A DNA stretch of 20,460 nucleotides, taken from positions 1 through 20,460 of the forward strand of contig CAYUIJ010000037.1 in the NCBI GenBank assembly GCA_964444735.1, written 5' to 3'. The notes below the pieces were generated by a model. The model had not been told where the DNA came from. It worked only from the letters and a program-made list of their open reading frames with translations, and made no database searches. The DNA comes from Phocaeicola_A sp964444735. GTDB lineage: Bacteria > Bacteroidota > Bacteroidia > Bacteroidales > Bacteroidaceae. Position numbers and translations under genes: made by a program. Of the stretch, positions 1 to 7,157 are shown one piece after another (the first letter of the stretch is position 1; every line of letters begins with the position of its first letter).

Positions 1-31
1 TCAAAACATTTAAAGAAATACCTTTGTAATA

Positions 32-78
32 ACTTTACTTTATTCCCGTACTCGTATATACGTCCATTAAAGTAAAGT
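32..78. repeat. 11-bp inverted repeat around a perfect 10-bp palindrome
   Basis: Positions 32-42 (ACTTTACTTTA) are the exact reverse complement of 68-78. Between them, 53-62 (CGTATATACG) is a perfect palindrome. Seen directly by reading both strands. The arrangement could be a protein-binding site or part of a recombination site of an element lying to the left, but no such gene is visible. The role is unknown. Confidence 0.6.
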
Positions 79-152
79 CCTTTTTCAGCAAGGAGAAAAA
101 TAATACTTGAATCCCCAGGAATAACAAGTGCCCCAAGTGACCCATAAGTTCA

Positions 153-174
153 GTGGTGCAAATGTGGTGCAAAT
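153..174. repeat. Tandem duplication of the 11-mer GTGGTGCAAAT
   Basis: GTGGTGCAAAT occurs twice head to tail, at 153-163 and 164-174, just beyond the terminator of the tRNA-Leu gene. Directly repeated short words beside a tRNA gene are common at the arm-type sites of integrated elements. No intact integrase is present in the window, so that reading is an inference. The left-hand 230 bases hold no convincing gene. Confidence 0.6.
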
Positions 175-184
175 ATATAAAACA

Positions 185-223
185 AAAATCGCAACCATTT
201 ATCATCCAAATGATTGCGATTTT
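185..223 (-). terminator. Terminator of the tRNA-Gly/tRNA-Leu unit
   Basis: Positions 185-194 pair with 214-223 (10 bp). After a 1x1 mismatch, 196-200 pair with 208-212 (5 bp), leaving a 7-nt loop. On the minus strand the stem ends in a T-rich run. It lies 6 bases past the 3' end of tRNA-Leu, as expected for a rho-independent terminator of the tRNA transcript. A T-rich run also follows on the plus strand, so it may work in both directions. Confidence 0.7.
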
Positions 224-229
224 ATTTCG

Positions 230-314
230 TACTCGAAGCGGGACTTGAACCCGCACAGCTGCAATAGCTAAGGGATTTTAAGTCCCTCGTGTCTACCGAT
301 TCCACCATCCGAGC
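230..314 (-). tRNA. tRNA-Leu, anticodon TAA
   Basis: On the minus strand an 85-nt cloverleaf can be drawn. The acceptor arm GCTCGGA pairs with TTCGAGT, including a G-T pair at 1-72. The D arm contains GGTAGACA. A 5-bp anticodon stem (AGGGA/TCCCT) encloses CTTAAAA with anticodon TAA at 278-280. A long variable arm is typical of the class II leucine tRNA, and the T arm has GTTCAAGTC. The discriminator is A73 and CCA is not encoded. It follows tRNA-Gly by 8 bases, and the two are probably cotranscribed. Confidence 0.93.
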
Positions 315-322
315 ATCCTTAG

Positions 323-395
323 AGCGGAAAACGAGACTCGAACTCGCGACCCTAACCTTGGCAAGGTTATGCTCTGCCAACTGAGCTATTTCCGC
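323..395 (-). tRNA. tRNA-Gly, anticodon GCC
   Basis: The minus strand gives a 73-nt cloverleaf. Acceptor GCGGAAA pairs with TTTCCGC, the D arm is GCTC...GAGC, and the anticodon loop TTGCCAA carries GCC. The T loop is TTCGAGT and the discriminator is T73. CCA is not encoded. It is the first gene of a two-tRNA transcript with tRNA-Leu, and its promoter match lies about 45 bases upstream. Confidence 0.93.
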
Positions 396-439
396 ATTTG
401 GAAGAATATTAAGGGATACATCATTTGTTGAATGCGATG

Positions 440-470
440 TAAAGGTATAGTATTTTTTTTAATCTGCAAA
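440..470 (-). promoter_or_regulatory. Probable promoter of the tRNA-Gly/tRNA-Leu unit
   Basis: On the minus strand TTTG (467-470) is separated by 19 bases from TACCTTTA (440-447). This is close to the Bacteroidales consensus TTTG-N19-21-TAnnTTTG, with the last base of the -7 box altered. The predicted start near 433 would leave a short leader before tRNA-Gly at 395. Confidence 0.5.
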
Positions 471-493
471 AATATGGAGAAAAAAAGATATAT

Positions 494-1045
494 GTGAAAG
501 CGATTCTATGCTTTGTCAAGAAATGTCTGCTCTGCAAATGCACCGGCATCAGTTTCATCGACAGCACGATCTGCGCGTGTGCCGTAACCGGTTGGAACAC
601 ATGCACAAGGTGTTCAGAGGTCTGGCAGCCAGAGGCAGGTGTCTGCCCGGTTGGTCTTACGGATTCAAGTTGCATCTGATATGTAATGACAAGGGCAGGA
701 TTCTCAACTTCATGATCACGTCAGGAGATACCGATGACCGTGAACCTCTGAAGATGAAAAGCTTCGTGGAATTTATCTATGGCAAACTCTTCTTAGATGG
801 AATACGACTGATAGCAAAGCTGAAAATCCAATATGAAAGGCGGATTGCGTTCAATGTACGACCGGATACTCTTGTGAAAGAGAGCCATAATCGAAACCGT
901 CAATGGCGAGTTGATGAACATGGCGCGGATTGGGCATTCCTGTCACCGATCATTCGGCAATTTCATCGCAAGCCTTATCGGAGGAATTGCTGCTTACTGC
1001 TTCTTTCCGAAGAAACCGATGATTGGCCTTGAACGGGTATTTTGA
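494..1045 (+). pseudogene. Decayed IS982-like transposase remnant (C-terminal half)
   Basis: Three frames must be joined to recover one recognisable DDE transposase. The first covers about 518-568 and reads KCTGISFIDST. The second starts at about 568 and reads VCRNRLEHMHKVFRGLAARG, then GFKLHLICNDKGRILNFM and GDTDDREPLK. The third starts at about 885, begins with IETVNGEL, and ends near KKPMIGLERVF with a stop at 1043-1045. From memory of the family this matches the C-terminal half of Bacteroidales IS982-type transposases. The N-terminal half is absent. A stretch of roughly 15 residues that normally holds the second catalytic Asp (ADKGY-like) is missing between GKL and the following LDGI. At least two frameshifts are present, so it cannot make active enzyme. 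I found no terminal inverted repeats. Confidence 0.75.
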
Positions 1046-1443
1046 CAACCAGTTGACTCTCTTTTAATTATTTTTCATCAAGCTCTCGTTAAAAAAGAGA
1101 AGTCAAAATGCGCTTGCTGTTCTTAATGAAATGAGGGGGGGGGTAGGAAGTATGCCCCATTCGGCAGAATCACTGTCTGCCATCGGGAAAAAAAGACACT
1201 CATTCTTAACAGCCTTTTTCAGTTACAGGGAGCATTGCTGTTCCTGTTCGTTATGGAAAGTCATTAATCGCAATAAAGGAAAGGAACACAAATAAAAGGA
1301 AGTCTTTATATTATTTTTCATTGTCTGAATAACAACAGACAAGGCATATATTCACTGCCACAAAAGCATTCCATGAAACTTTCTTTCAACCGGAAGTGTG
1401 GTGGTCAGGAACATGCGTTACAGTTTTATTGATTCACATTTGT
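1046..1443. other. Intergenic stretch without a gene
   Basis: This 398-base stretch between the IS remnant and the sufS stop has no plausible ORF. It holds a bulged hairpin (1053-1106), a run of nine G (1135-1143), and a perfect 7-bp inverted repeat (1321-1327 with 1336-1342, TTGTCTG/CAGACAA). The latter could mark the end of the suf transcript but lacks a T tract on the minus strand. No promoter was recognised. Confidence 0.5.
1053..1106. repeat. Long bulged inverted repeat next to the IS remnant
   Basis: TTGACTCTCTTTTAA (1053-1067) is complementary to 1089-1106, with small bulges in the right arm. It begins 8 bases after the transposase stop. It may be a terminator-like palindrome or the remains of the element's edge. 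It does not look like an IS982 terminal repeat. Confidence 0.45.
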
Positions 1444-2658
1444 TCAAAACATTTTCCGAACACGCTCAATACCGGCTATCAGCACATCGACTTCCTCTTT
1501 CGTATTGTACAGACCGAATGAGACCCGTGCCGTACCTTCAATTCCCAAACGCTGCATAAGAGGCTGTGCACAATGATGGCCGGTACGTACAGCAATACCT
1601 AAACGGTCGAGCAACGTACCCAAATCAAAATGATGAATGTTCCCTACCTGAAATGAGAGAACTCCTCCCCTTTCTGCCGCATTGCCAAACACATGTATTC
1701 CCCCAATCTCATCAAAGCGTCTTAACGCATACCGGGTAAGCTCATATTCCCAGTTACCGATGGCATCCATGCCGATGGCCGAAACATAACGCAAAGCACA
1801 CGCCAGTGCCGTAGTGCCTACATAATCGGGAGTGCCTGCCTCAAACTTATATGGCAGCTCATTATAGGTAGTCTGCTCAAAGCTTACATTGCCTATCATC
1901 TCGCCGCCACCCTGATAAGGAGGAAGCCTGTCCAACCAGTTTTCTTTTCCGTAAAGAACTCCCACTCCTGTAGGTCCATATACCTTATGACCGCTGAAAG
2001 CATAAAAATCAGCATCCAAAGCCTGCACATCGACAGGCCTGTGAGGAACGGCCTGTGCACCGTCCACAAAGACAGGCACATCGTGTTTATGGGCAATCTC
2101 AATCATGTGTTTAACCGGATTGACAGTACCTAGTACATTGGATACATGCATAACGGAAACAAGTTTAGTATGCCGGGAAAACAATTTCTCATATTCATCA
2201 AGAAGCAATTCTCCACGGTCATTCATGGGAATCACCTTGATGACGATGCCTTTTCTGTCGCGGAGCAGCTGCCAGGGGACAATGTTGCTATGATGTTCCA
2301 TTACGGAAACAATCACTTCGTCTCCCTCTTTCATAAATGCCTCGCCAAAAGAATAAGCCAACAGGTTGACACTTTCCGTTGTTCCCCGAGTAAAGATAAT
2401 CTCATTGGTATTGCGTGCATTCAGAAAACCGCGCACAGCCTCACGTGACTCTTCATGCAATTCCGTAGCACGCATGGACAGGAAATGTACCCCACGGTGC
2501 ACATTCGCATTGACCGAATAATATTCATTGACCATTGCATCAACTACCGCATGAGGTTTTTGGGTAGTGGCGCCATTGTCAAAATACACCAGCGGTCTGT
2601 CATAGATAGTACGTGAAAGAATAGGAAAGTCTTCACGCAACTTGTTTACATCATACAT
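1444..2658 (-). CDS. sufS: SufS-type cysteine desulfurase
   Basis: PLP-dependent enzyme that takes sulfur from L-cysteine, giving alanine and an enzyme persulfide that feeds Fe-S cluster assembly on SufBCD in the cytosol. The protein has 404 residues, the normal length. The PLP-binding lysine is K225 in FSGHKVYGPTG. The persulfide cysteine is C363 in RTGHHCAQP, the group II (SufS/CsdA) form of the active-site loop. The N-terminus carries the family signature FDNGATTQKP (27-36). It is the last gene of the suf cluster, 41 bases after sufD, with a short hairpin in that gap. No sufE or sufU partner is visible nearby, so the sulfur acceptor must be encoded elsewhere. The ATG at 2656-2658 fits the family N-terminus. 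Confidence 0.95.
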   Translation of the reverse strand: MYDVNKLREDFPILSRTIYDRPLVYFDNGATTQKPHAVVDAMVNEYYSVNANVHRGVHFLSMRATELHEESREAVRGFLNARNTNEIIFTRGTTESVNLLAYSFGEAFMKEGDEVIVSVMEHHSNIVPWQLLRDRKGIVIKVIPMNDRGELLLDEYEKLFSRHTKLVSVMHVSNVLGTVNPVKHMIEIAHKHDVPVFVDGAQAVPHRPVDVQALDADFYAFSGHKVYGPTGVGVLYGKENWLDRLPPYQGGGEMIGNVSFEQTTYNELPYKFEAGTPDYVGTTALACALRYVSAIGMDAIGNWEYELTRYALRRFDEIGGIHVFGNAAERGGVLSFQVGNIHHFDLGTLLDRLGIAVRTGHHCAQPLMQRLGIEGTARVSFGLYNTKEEVDVLIAGIERVRKMF

Positions 2659-2673
2659 GATTCATTCCTCTTT

Positions 2674-2692
2674 ATCCGGCTTGCCGCCGGAT
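2674..2692 (-). other. Hairpin in the sufD-sufS gap
   Basis: ATCCGGC (2674-2680) and GCCGGAT (2686-2692) form a perfect 7-bp stem with a 5-nt loop. No T tract follows on the minus strand, so it does not look like a terminator. On the minus strand it is followed by AGAGGA shortly before the sufS ATG. It could protect mRNA ends or tune sufS translation, but this is an inference. Confidence 0.5.
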
Positions 2693-2699
2693 GGTTTAT

Positions 2700-4043
2700 T
2701 TACTTGCATAACACACATCCGCGGCATTTGTCAAACTCTCCGCGAAAACGCTTCTCTACCAACAGATGCAGACGGTCTTTCAGAGCGTCCAGACGTATTT
2801 CATCAATCACTTCATTGACAAACGCAAACATGAGCAGCATGCGTGCCTCACGTCCGCTTATTCCACGCTGACGCATATAGAACAGGGCATTTTCATCAAG
2901 CTGCCCGACCGTAGCTCCGTGGCTGCATTTCACATCATCGGCATAAATTTCCAGCTGGGGTTGTGTGTATATTCGTGCCTCACGGGTAACACACAGATTA
3001 CGGCTGGTCTGTTGAGAAAAAGTATGCTGTGCGCCTTTCTGCACCAAGACCTTACCGGAAAAAGCACCTGCCGATCTGTCATCAAGCACATACTTGTAAA
3101 GTTCATTACTTGTACAATGAGCCGCACGATGTTCAATGAATGTATTATTATCTACACGCTGCCGTTTGTTTTCAATAGCCATACCCAGCATCTTTATTTC
3201 AGCTCCCGGACCGTCAAGGGTCACCTCAGTCGTATTGCGGGTAACACCATTGTGCAAAGTCACTCCATTGAGCAATACATTGCTTCCGGCTTTCTGATGT
3301 ACATACAGGTTGCTGAAACGAACGGTGTTGTTGTGCGTTTCTTCCAGTTCATACAAATCAAACACGCTGCTTGCTCCGGCAAAGACTTCAATCACCTGTG
3401 TTGAAAGGAATTTCACATTGTCCATGACGTGGTCGCACACAAGCAGTTTCATTTGAGCGCTTTCTTCCAATATCACCAGCATACGGCGGTTTGTCATGAA
3501 ATCAACCGTTGAATGAAGCATATTGATCAGCTGTATCGGACGTTCCATAACCACTCCTTTCGGAACATAAACGAAAAATCCGTCTTGAGCCAACATTGTA
3601 TTCAATGCTGTCACGGCATCTTTCGATGTATCGGCCAGTTTCCCGTAATATCCGGCTACCAGGTTCGGATGCAATGATGCCATATTCTTCAAGCTCCCAA
3701 TCAATATGCCCTCAGGAAGTGAAGCCTTTGGAAGCTCTTTCTCATAAAACCCGTCGTTCAGCATGAAATAGAGCGAGGTGCTCATGTTAGGTACATCACA
3801 TTTGAACACATCATACGGATTGACCGGAATATCCAGCCGGTTCAGATTTAGGCCGTAGTCGGGAGCAAAAAGCTCACCCACATCGGTATATTTGTATTTC
3901 TCGGTCTTGCGTGCAGGAAACCCTTGCATGCAGAAGTCATCAAATGCCTTTGCACGCGGCCCGTTCATCGCCTCTGCGCTATGCTTGTCAATCATGGCCT
4001 CGCACTGGCGGTAAAGGTCGATATATTGTTGTTCTGCTTTCAT
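2700..4043 (-). CDS. sufD: SufD, Fe-S cluster scaffold subunit
   Basis: Subunit of the SufBC2D scaffold on which Fe-S clusters are built, in the cytosol. The protein has 447 residues. The SufBD beta-helix core is recognisable, with the C-terminal block KCSHGATVGQLDENALFYMR containing C373 and H375. These match the conserved Cys358 and His360 of E. coli SufD, the His being needed at the SufB-SufD interface. An unusual feature is a cysteine-rich tail, CRGCVLCK, with C440, C443 and C446 as a CxxCxxC pattern two residues deep at the end. It starts 19 bases after sufC, within the operon. The ATG at 4041-4043 gives the expected N-terminal helix. Confidence 0.94.
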   Translation of the reverse strand: MKAEQQYIDLYRQCEAMIDKHSAEAMNGPRAKAFDDFCMQGFPARKTEKYKYTDVGELFAPDYGLNLNRLDIPVNPYDVFKCDVPNMSTSLYFMLNDGFYEKELPKASLPEGILIGSLKNMASLHPNLVAGYYGKLADTSKDAVTALNTMLAQDGFFVYVPKGVVMERPIQLINMLHSTVDFMTNRRMLVILEESAQMKLLVCDHVMDNVKFLSTQVIEVFAGASSVFDLYELEETHNNTVRFSNLYVHQKAGSNVLLNGVTLHNGVTRNTTEVTLDGPGAEIKMLGMAIENKRQRVDNNTFIEHRAAHCTSNELYKYVLDDRSAGAFSGKVLVQKGAQHTFSQQTSRNLCVTREARIYTQPQLEIYADDVKCSHGATVGQLDENALFYMRQRGISGREARMLLMFAFVNEVIDEIRLDALKDRLHLLVEKRFRGEFDKCRGCVLCK

Positions 4044-4062
4044 ACGTTATTCAGTTATCAGT

Positions 4063-4815
4063 TCATTCACCGAGCTCAGCCTTAATCCAGTCGTATCCTT
4101 TTTCCTCAAGCTCCAGTGCCAGTTCAGGACCGGCTGTCTTCACGATGCGTCCCTTGTAAAGCACATGTACGATATCTGGCTTGATATAACCGAGCAGACG
4201 CTGATAGTGAGTAATCACGATGCAGCTTGTTCCGGGTGTTTTCAGCTTGTTCACTCCTCCGGCCACGATACGCAGCGCATCAATGTCCAGTCCGGAGTCG
4301 GTCTCATCAAGGATGCTCAGCTTCGGTTCAAGCATAGCCATCTGGAAAATCTCATTGCGCTTTTTCTCACCACCTGAAAAGCCTTCATTAACCGATCGGC
4401 TGGCAAGTTTGTTGTCAAGTTCCACTATCGCACGCCTTTCACGCATCAGCTTCAGGAATTCACTTGCGCTAAGCGGTTCAAGATTCATATACTTACGCTT
4501 TTCATTGACAGCAGTACGCATGAAGTTCACCATGCTCACTCCCGGAATCTCTACCGGATACTGGAACGAAAGGAACAATCCTTCATGGCTGCGGTCTTCC
4601 GGACTCATCTCCAGCAAGTTCTTCCCGTTAAATATTACCGATCCTTTTGTTACTTCATAAGCCGGATGTCCTGCCAGCACATTGCTAAGCGTACTTTTTC
4701 CTGATCCGTTCGGTCCCATGATGGCATGGACCTCGCCAGTCTTGACAGACAGATTAATACCCTTCAATATCTCTTTGCCATTAATGGTGGCATGCAAATC
4801 TTTTATTTCTAACAT
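4063..4815 (-). CDS. sufC: SufC, ABC-type ATPase of the SUF complex
   Basis: ATPase that drives conformational change of the SufBC2D scaffold. The protein has 250 residues from the ATG at 4813-4815. The reading frame is open further upstream, but this start gives the standard MLEIKDLHA N-terminus. Walker A is GPNGSGKS (34-41), the ABC signature FSGGEKKRNE begins at 146, Walker B is LSILDE (166-171), and the H-loop histidine is H203 in VITHYQ. The DETDSGLD stretch with its extra charged residues is typical of SufC. There are no transmembrane segments. It lies 58 bases after sufB and 19 before sufD, consistent with coordinated expression of the three subunits. Confidence 0.96.
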   Translation of the reverse strand: MLEIKDLHATINGKEILKGINLSVKTGEVHAIMGPNGSGKSTLSNVLAGHPAYEVTKGSVIFNGKNLLEMSPEDRSHEGLFLSFQYPVEIPGVSMVNFMRTAVNEKRKYMNLEPLSASEFLKLMRERRAIVELDNKLASRSVNEGFSGGEKKRNEIFQMAMLEPKLSILDETDSGLDIDALRIVAGGVNKLKTPGTSCIVITHYQRLLGYIKPDIVHVLYKGRIVKTAGPELALELEEKGYDWIKAELGE

Positions 4816-4873
4816 AATAGTTTTTCTTTTACCGTATACCCGCCTTATCTGCGGTTTTTTTATGCATATCACT

Positions 4874-6325
4874 TTATCCTACACTGCCTTCCAATGAGAC
4901 TGCCAGCAGTTTCTGCGCCTCAACGGCAAATTCCATCGGGAGTTTGTTTATTACTTCCTTTGCATATCCGTTTACAATCAGTCCTACCGCATTTTCGGTG
5001 GGAATTCCACGCTGGTTGCAATAAAACAACTGATCTTCCGATATTTTCGAAGTGGTAGCCTCATGTTCCACCACTGCCGTATCATTGTGTATGTCCATAT
5101 AGGGAAAAGTATGTGCCCCGCATTTATCACCTAGCAGAAGTGAGTCGCACTGGCTGTAGTTGCGTGCATTCTCAGCCTTGGCAGCCACGCGCACCAGCCC
5201 GCGGTAAGAGTTCTGGCTCTTTCCGGCCGATATGCCTTTGCTGATAATGGTACTGCGTGTGTTTTTTCCCAGATGAATCATTTTTGTGCCTGTATCGGCC
5301 TGTTGGCGGTTGTTCGTCACGGCTACTGAGTAAAATTCAGCCTGTGAGTTGTCACCGGTAAGAATACAGCTCGGATATTTCCATGTAATGGCCGAACCCG
5401 TCTCCACCTGTGTCCATGACAGCTTACTGTCTGTTCCCTTGCAGTTCCCGCGTTTGGTCACGAAGTTATATACTCCGCCTTTTCCTTCGACATCGCCCGG
5501 ATACCAGTTCTGCACCGTACTGTATTTCACTTCGGCACGATCATGTACCACAATCTCTACAACAGCTGCATGCAACTGGTTCTCGTCACGCATGGGTGCC
5601 GTACAGCCTTCGAGATATGACACATAACTGTCATCATCGGCCACAATCAGCGTACGCTCAAACTGCCCTGTATTGGCCGCGTTGATACGAAAATAAGTGG
5701 AAAGCTCCATCGGACAGCGCACGCCTTTCGGTATGTATGCAAAAGAACCGTCGCTAAACACAGCTGAGTTCAAAGCCGCGAAAAAGTTGTCACGATAAGG
5801 CACCACAGAACCCAGATATTTTCTTACCAGGTCGGAATGCTCGCGTACGGCCTCACTGATGGAGCAGAAGATAATACCTTTCTCCATAAGTGTTTCCTTA
5901 AAGGTAGTCTTTATTGAAACAGAGTCCATCACGGCATCAACAGCCACTCCGCTTAGTGTCATCTGCTCTTCAAGGGGAATACCCAGCTTGTTGAAAGTTT
6001 TTACGAGTTCGGGATCTACCTCATCCATACTCTTCGGACCGTCTCTCCTCGTTTTGGGAGCCGCATAGTAAGAGATCGCCTGATAGTCGATTTCCGGAAT
6101 ATCCAGATGCGCCCATCCGGGCATCTCCAGTGTCTGCCAGTAACGGAACGCACTCAGGCGGAACTCAAGCAGCCATTCAGGCTCTCCTTTCTTTTCAGAA
6201 ATAAGGCGCACCACATCTTCGCTCAGTCCTCGTTCTATAATTTCGGTATGTACATCGGTCGTGAAGCCGTATTTATACTTCCCGTCCGCTATCTGCCTTA
6301 CCAATTTGTCCGGTTCGTCCTGCAT
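4874..6325 (-). CDS. sufB: SufB, Fe-S cluster scaffold subunit
   Basis: Core scaffold subunit of SufBC2D, receiving sulfur from SufS by way of a SufE- or SufU-like carrier. The protein has 483 residues, near the usual length. The C-terminal block is highly conserved. C393 in SQCDSLLLG corresponds to E. coli Cys405, the sulfur acceptor. H421 and E422 in VEHEATTSKISEDQLFYCNQ correspond to His433 and Glu434, implicated in cluster assembly. The protein ends in the family-typical KLLAVSLEGSVG. It begins 45 bases after cvpA. I saw no separate promoter in that short gap, so transcription probably reads through from upstream. Confidence 0.96.
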   Translation of the reverse strand: MQDEPDKLVRQIADGKYKYGFTTDVHTEIIERGLSEDVVRLISEKKGEPEWLLEFRLSAFRYWQTLEMPGWAHLDIPEIDYQAISYYAAPKTRRDGPKSMDEVDPELVKTFNKLGIPLEEQMTLSGVAVDAVMDSVSIKTTFKETLMEKGIIFCSISEAVREHSDLVRKYLGSVVPYRDNFFAALNSAVFSDGSFAYIPKGVRCPMELSTYFRINAANTGQFERTLIVADDDSYVSYLEGCTAPMRDENQLHAAVVEIVVHDRAEVKYSTVQNWYPGDVEGKGGVYNFVTKRGNCKGTDSKLSWTQVETGSAITWKYPSCILTGDNSQAEFYSVAVTNNRQQADTGTKMIHLGKNTRSTIISKGISAGKSQNSYRGLVRVAAKAENARNYSQCDSLLLGDKCGAHTFPYMDIHNDTAVVEHEATTSKISEDQLFYCNQRGIPTENAVGLIVNGYAKEVINKLPMEFAVEAQKLLAVSLEGSVG

Positions 6326-6370
6326 AGTTTTATATCTTTTTTATAACTTTCTGCCATGTCACAGACAGGT

Positions 6371-6871
6371 TTATTTGATAATGTCATGAGTAGTTTTTTC
6401 GATTGTCAGAAAAAACAGTCCGGCCGTTTCCTTTATAGGATTATAAAATACAGACTCTTCCTTTGTCTTTTCCCGAATCAGTTTCTCATCGGGATCCATA
6501 TATTCAATGACTTTGAACAGCATTCCCAGAAGCAGCACATGGAGCAATGCTCCCAGCACGGCACCCAGCAAACGGTTTACAATGCCCAGGCTGGCCGCTT
6601 CAAACACTTTTGTCAGTGCCGTTCCCCCAAGCATCAGAATTGTAGGCACCACAGTCCATATCACAATAAACGATATAATCTGAGCTGCCGGAACAGTAGT
6701 CCCGATATGCGATGCCAACTGCTCGCCGGCCATACCGCACAAAGCGCGTGCTACAAGTAGGCCGGCAATCAGTCCCACTACGGCACAGGCTTGCTTTATC
6801 AGTCCATGTACCACCCCTCTTACTATTCCGGTTCCGATAACAATCAGAATTATAATGTCTGTCACCGTCAT
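6371..6871 (-). CDS. cvpA: CvpA-family inner-membrane protein
   Basis: Small integral membrane protein of the CvpA family. In E. coli the family founder is needed for colicin V production, but its molecular role is unclear. The product has 166 residues from the ATG at 6869-6871. An in-frame TTG two codons upstream is possible but less likely. Hydrophobic segments lie at about 5-18, 24-43, 59-84 and 96-116, followed by a charged C-terminal part. The glycine-rich first segment with GIVRGVVHGLIKQ is characteristic. It sits between infB and sufB, a position I recall from other Bacteroidales. No function links it to either neighbour. Confidence 0.85.
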   Translation of the reverse strand: MTVTDIIILIVIGTGIVRGVVHGLIKQACAVVGLIAGLLVARALCGMAGEQLASHIGTTVPAAQIISFIVIWTVVPTILMLGGTALTKVFEAASLGIVNRLLGAVLGALLHVLLLGMLFKVIEYMDPDEKLIREKTKEESVFYNPIKETAGLFFLTIEKTTHDIIK

Positions 6872-7157
6872 ATCCAAGTTATATTTTGCTGTTCAAATTC
6901 CGCAGGCTCAGTTCACAGGTAACAAGGAGACAGGAGAACAGGCTTTTGTCACGTTGTGAGAAAACGATCCTTGTGCCCTCGCCATCTTGTATCCTTGTCA
7001 CTTTCTTTTCTTAGGAAGCCGATTAACCGGTGAAACTTGAATTTTGTTATTATTAATTATATGTAATGTGCCAATTACACAAAACCTGTTAAAATCTGGC
7101 ACCGGCACATCCTGTCATTCATAGCCCTGCCGGAATTCAACTCTCTCCGCTCTTGTG
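6872..7157. other. infB-cvpA intergenic region, no gene seen
   Basis: These 286 bases contain no credible ORF on either strand. The word ATCCTTGT occurs at 6967-6974 and 6991-6998, with a similar CATCTTGT between them. A 6-bp inverted repeat, TGTAAT/ATTACA, lies at 7062-7079. I found neither a convincing terminator after infB nor a TAnnTTTG promoter before cvpA, so it is open whether cvpA-suf is a separate transcript. Confidence 0.4.

Noticed and set aside
35..256. Minus-strand ORF of 73 codons at the left edge
   Set aside because: It overlaps the tRNA-Leu 3' end and its terminator, so it is not a real gene as read. Only its last part faintly resembles an integrase start.
4840..4860. CCGC-CTTATCT-GCGG followed by T6 on the plus strand, resembling a terminator
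   Set aside because: The stem is only 4 bp, and no plus-strand gene lies upstream that would need it. On the coding strand it is preceded, not followed, by a T-rich run.
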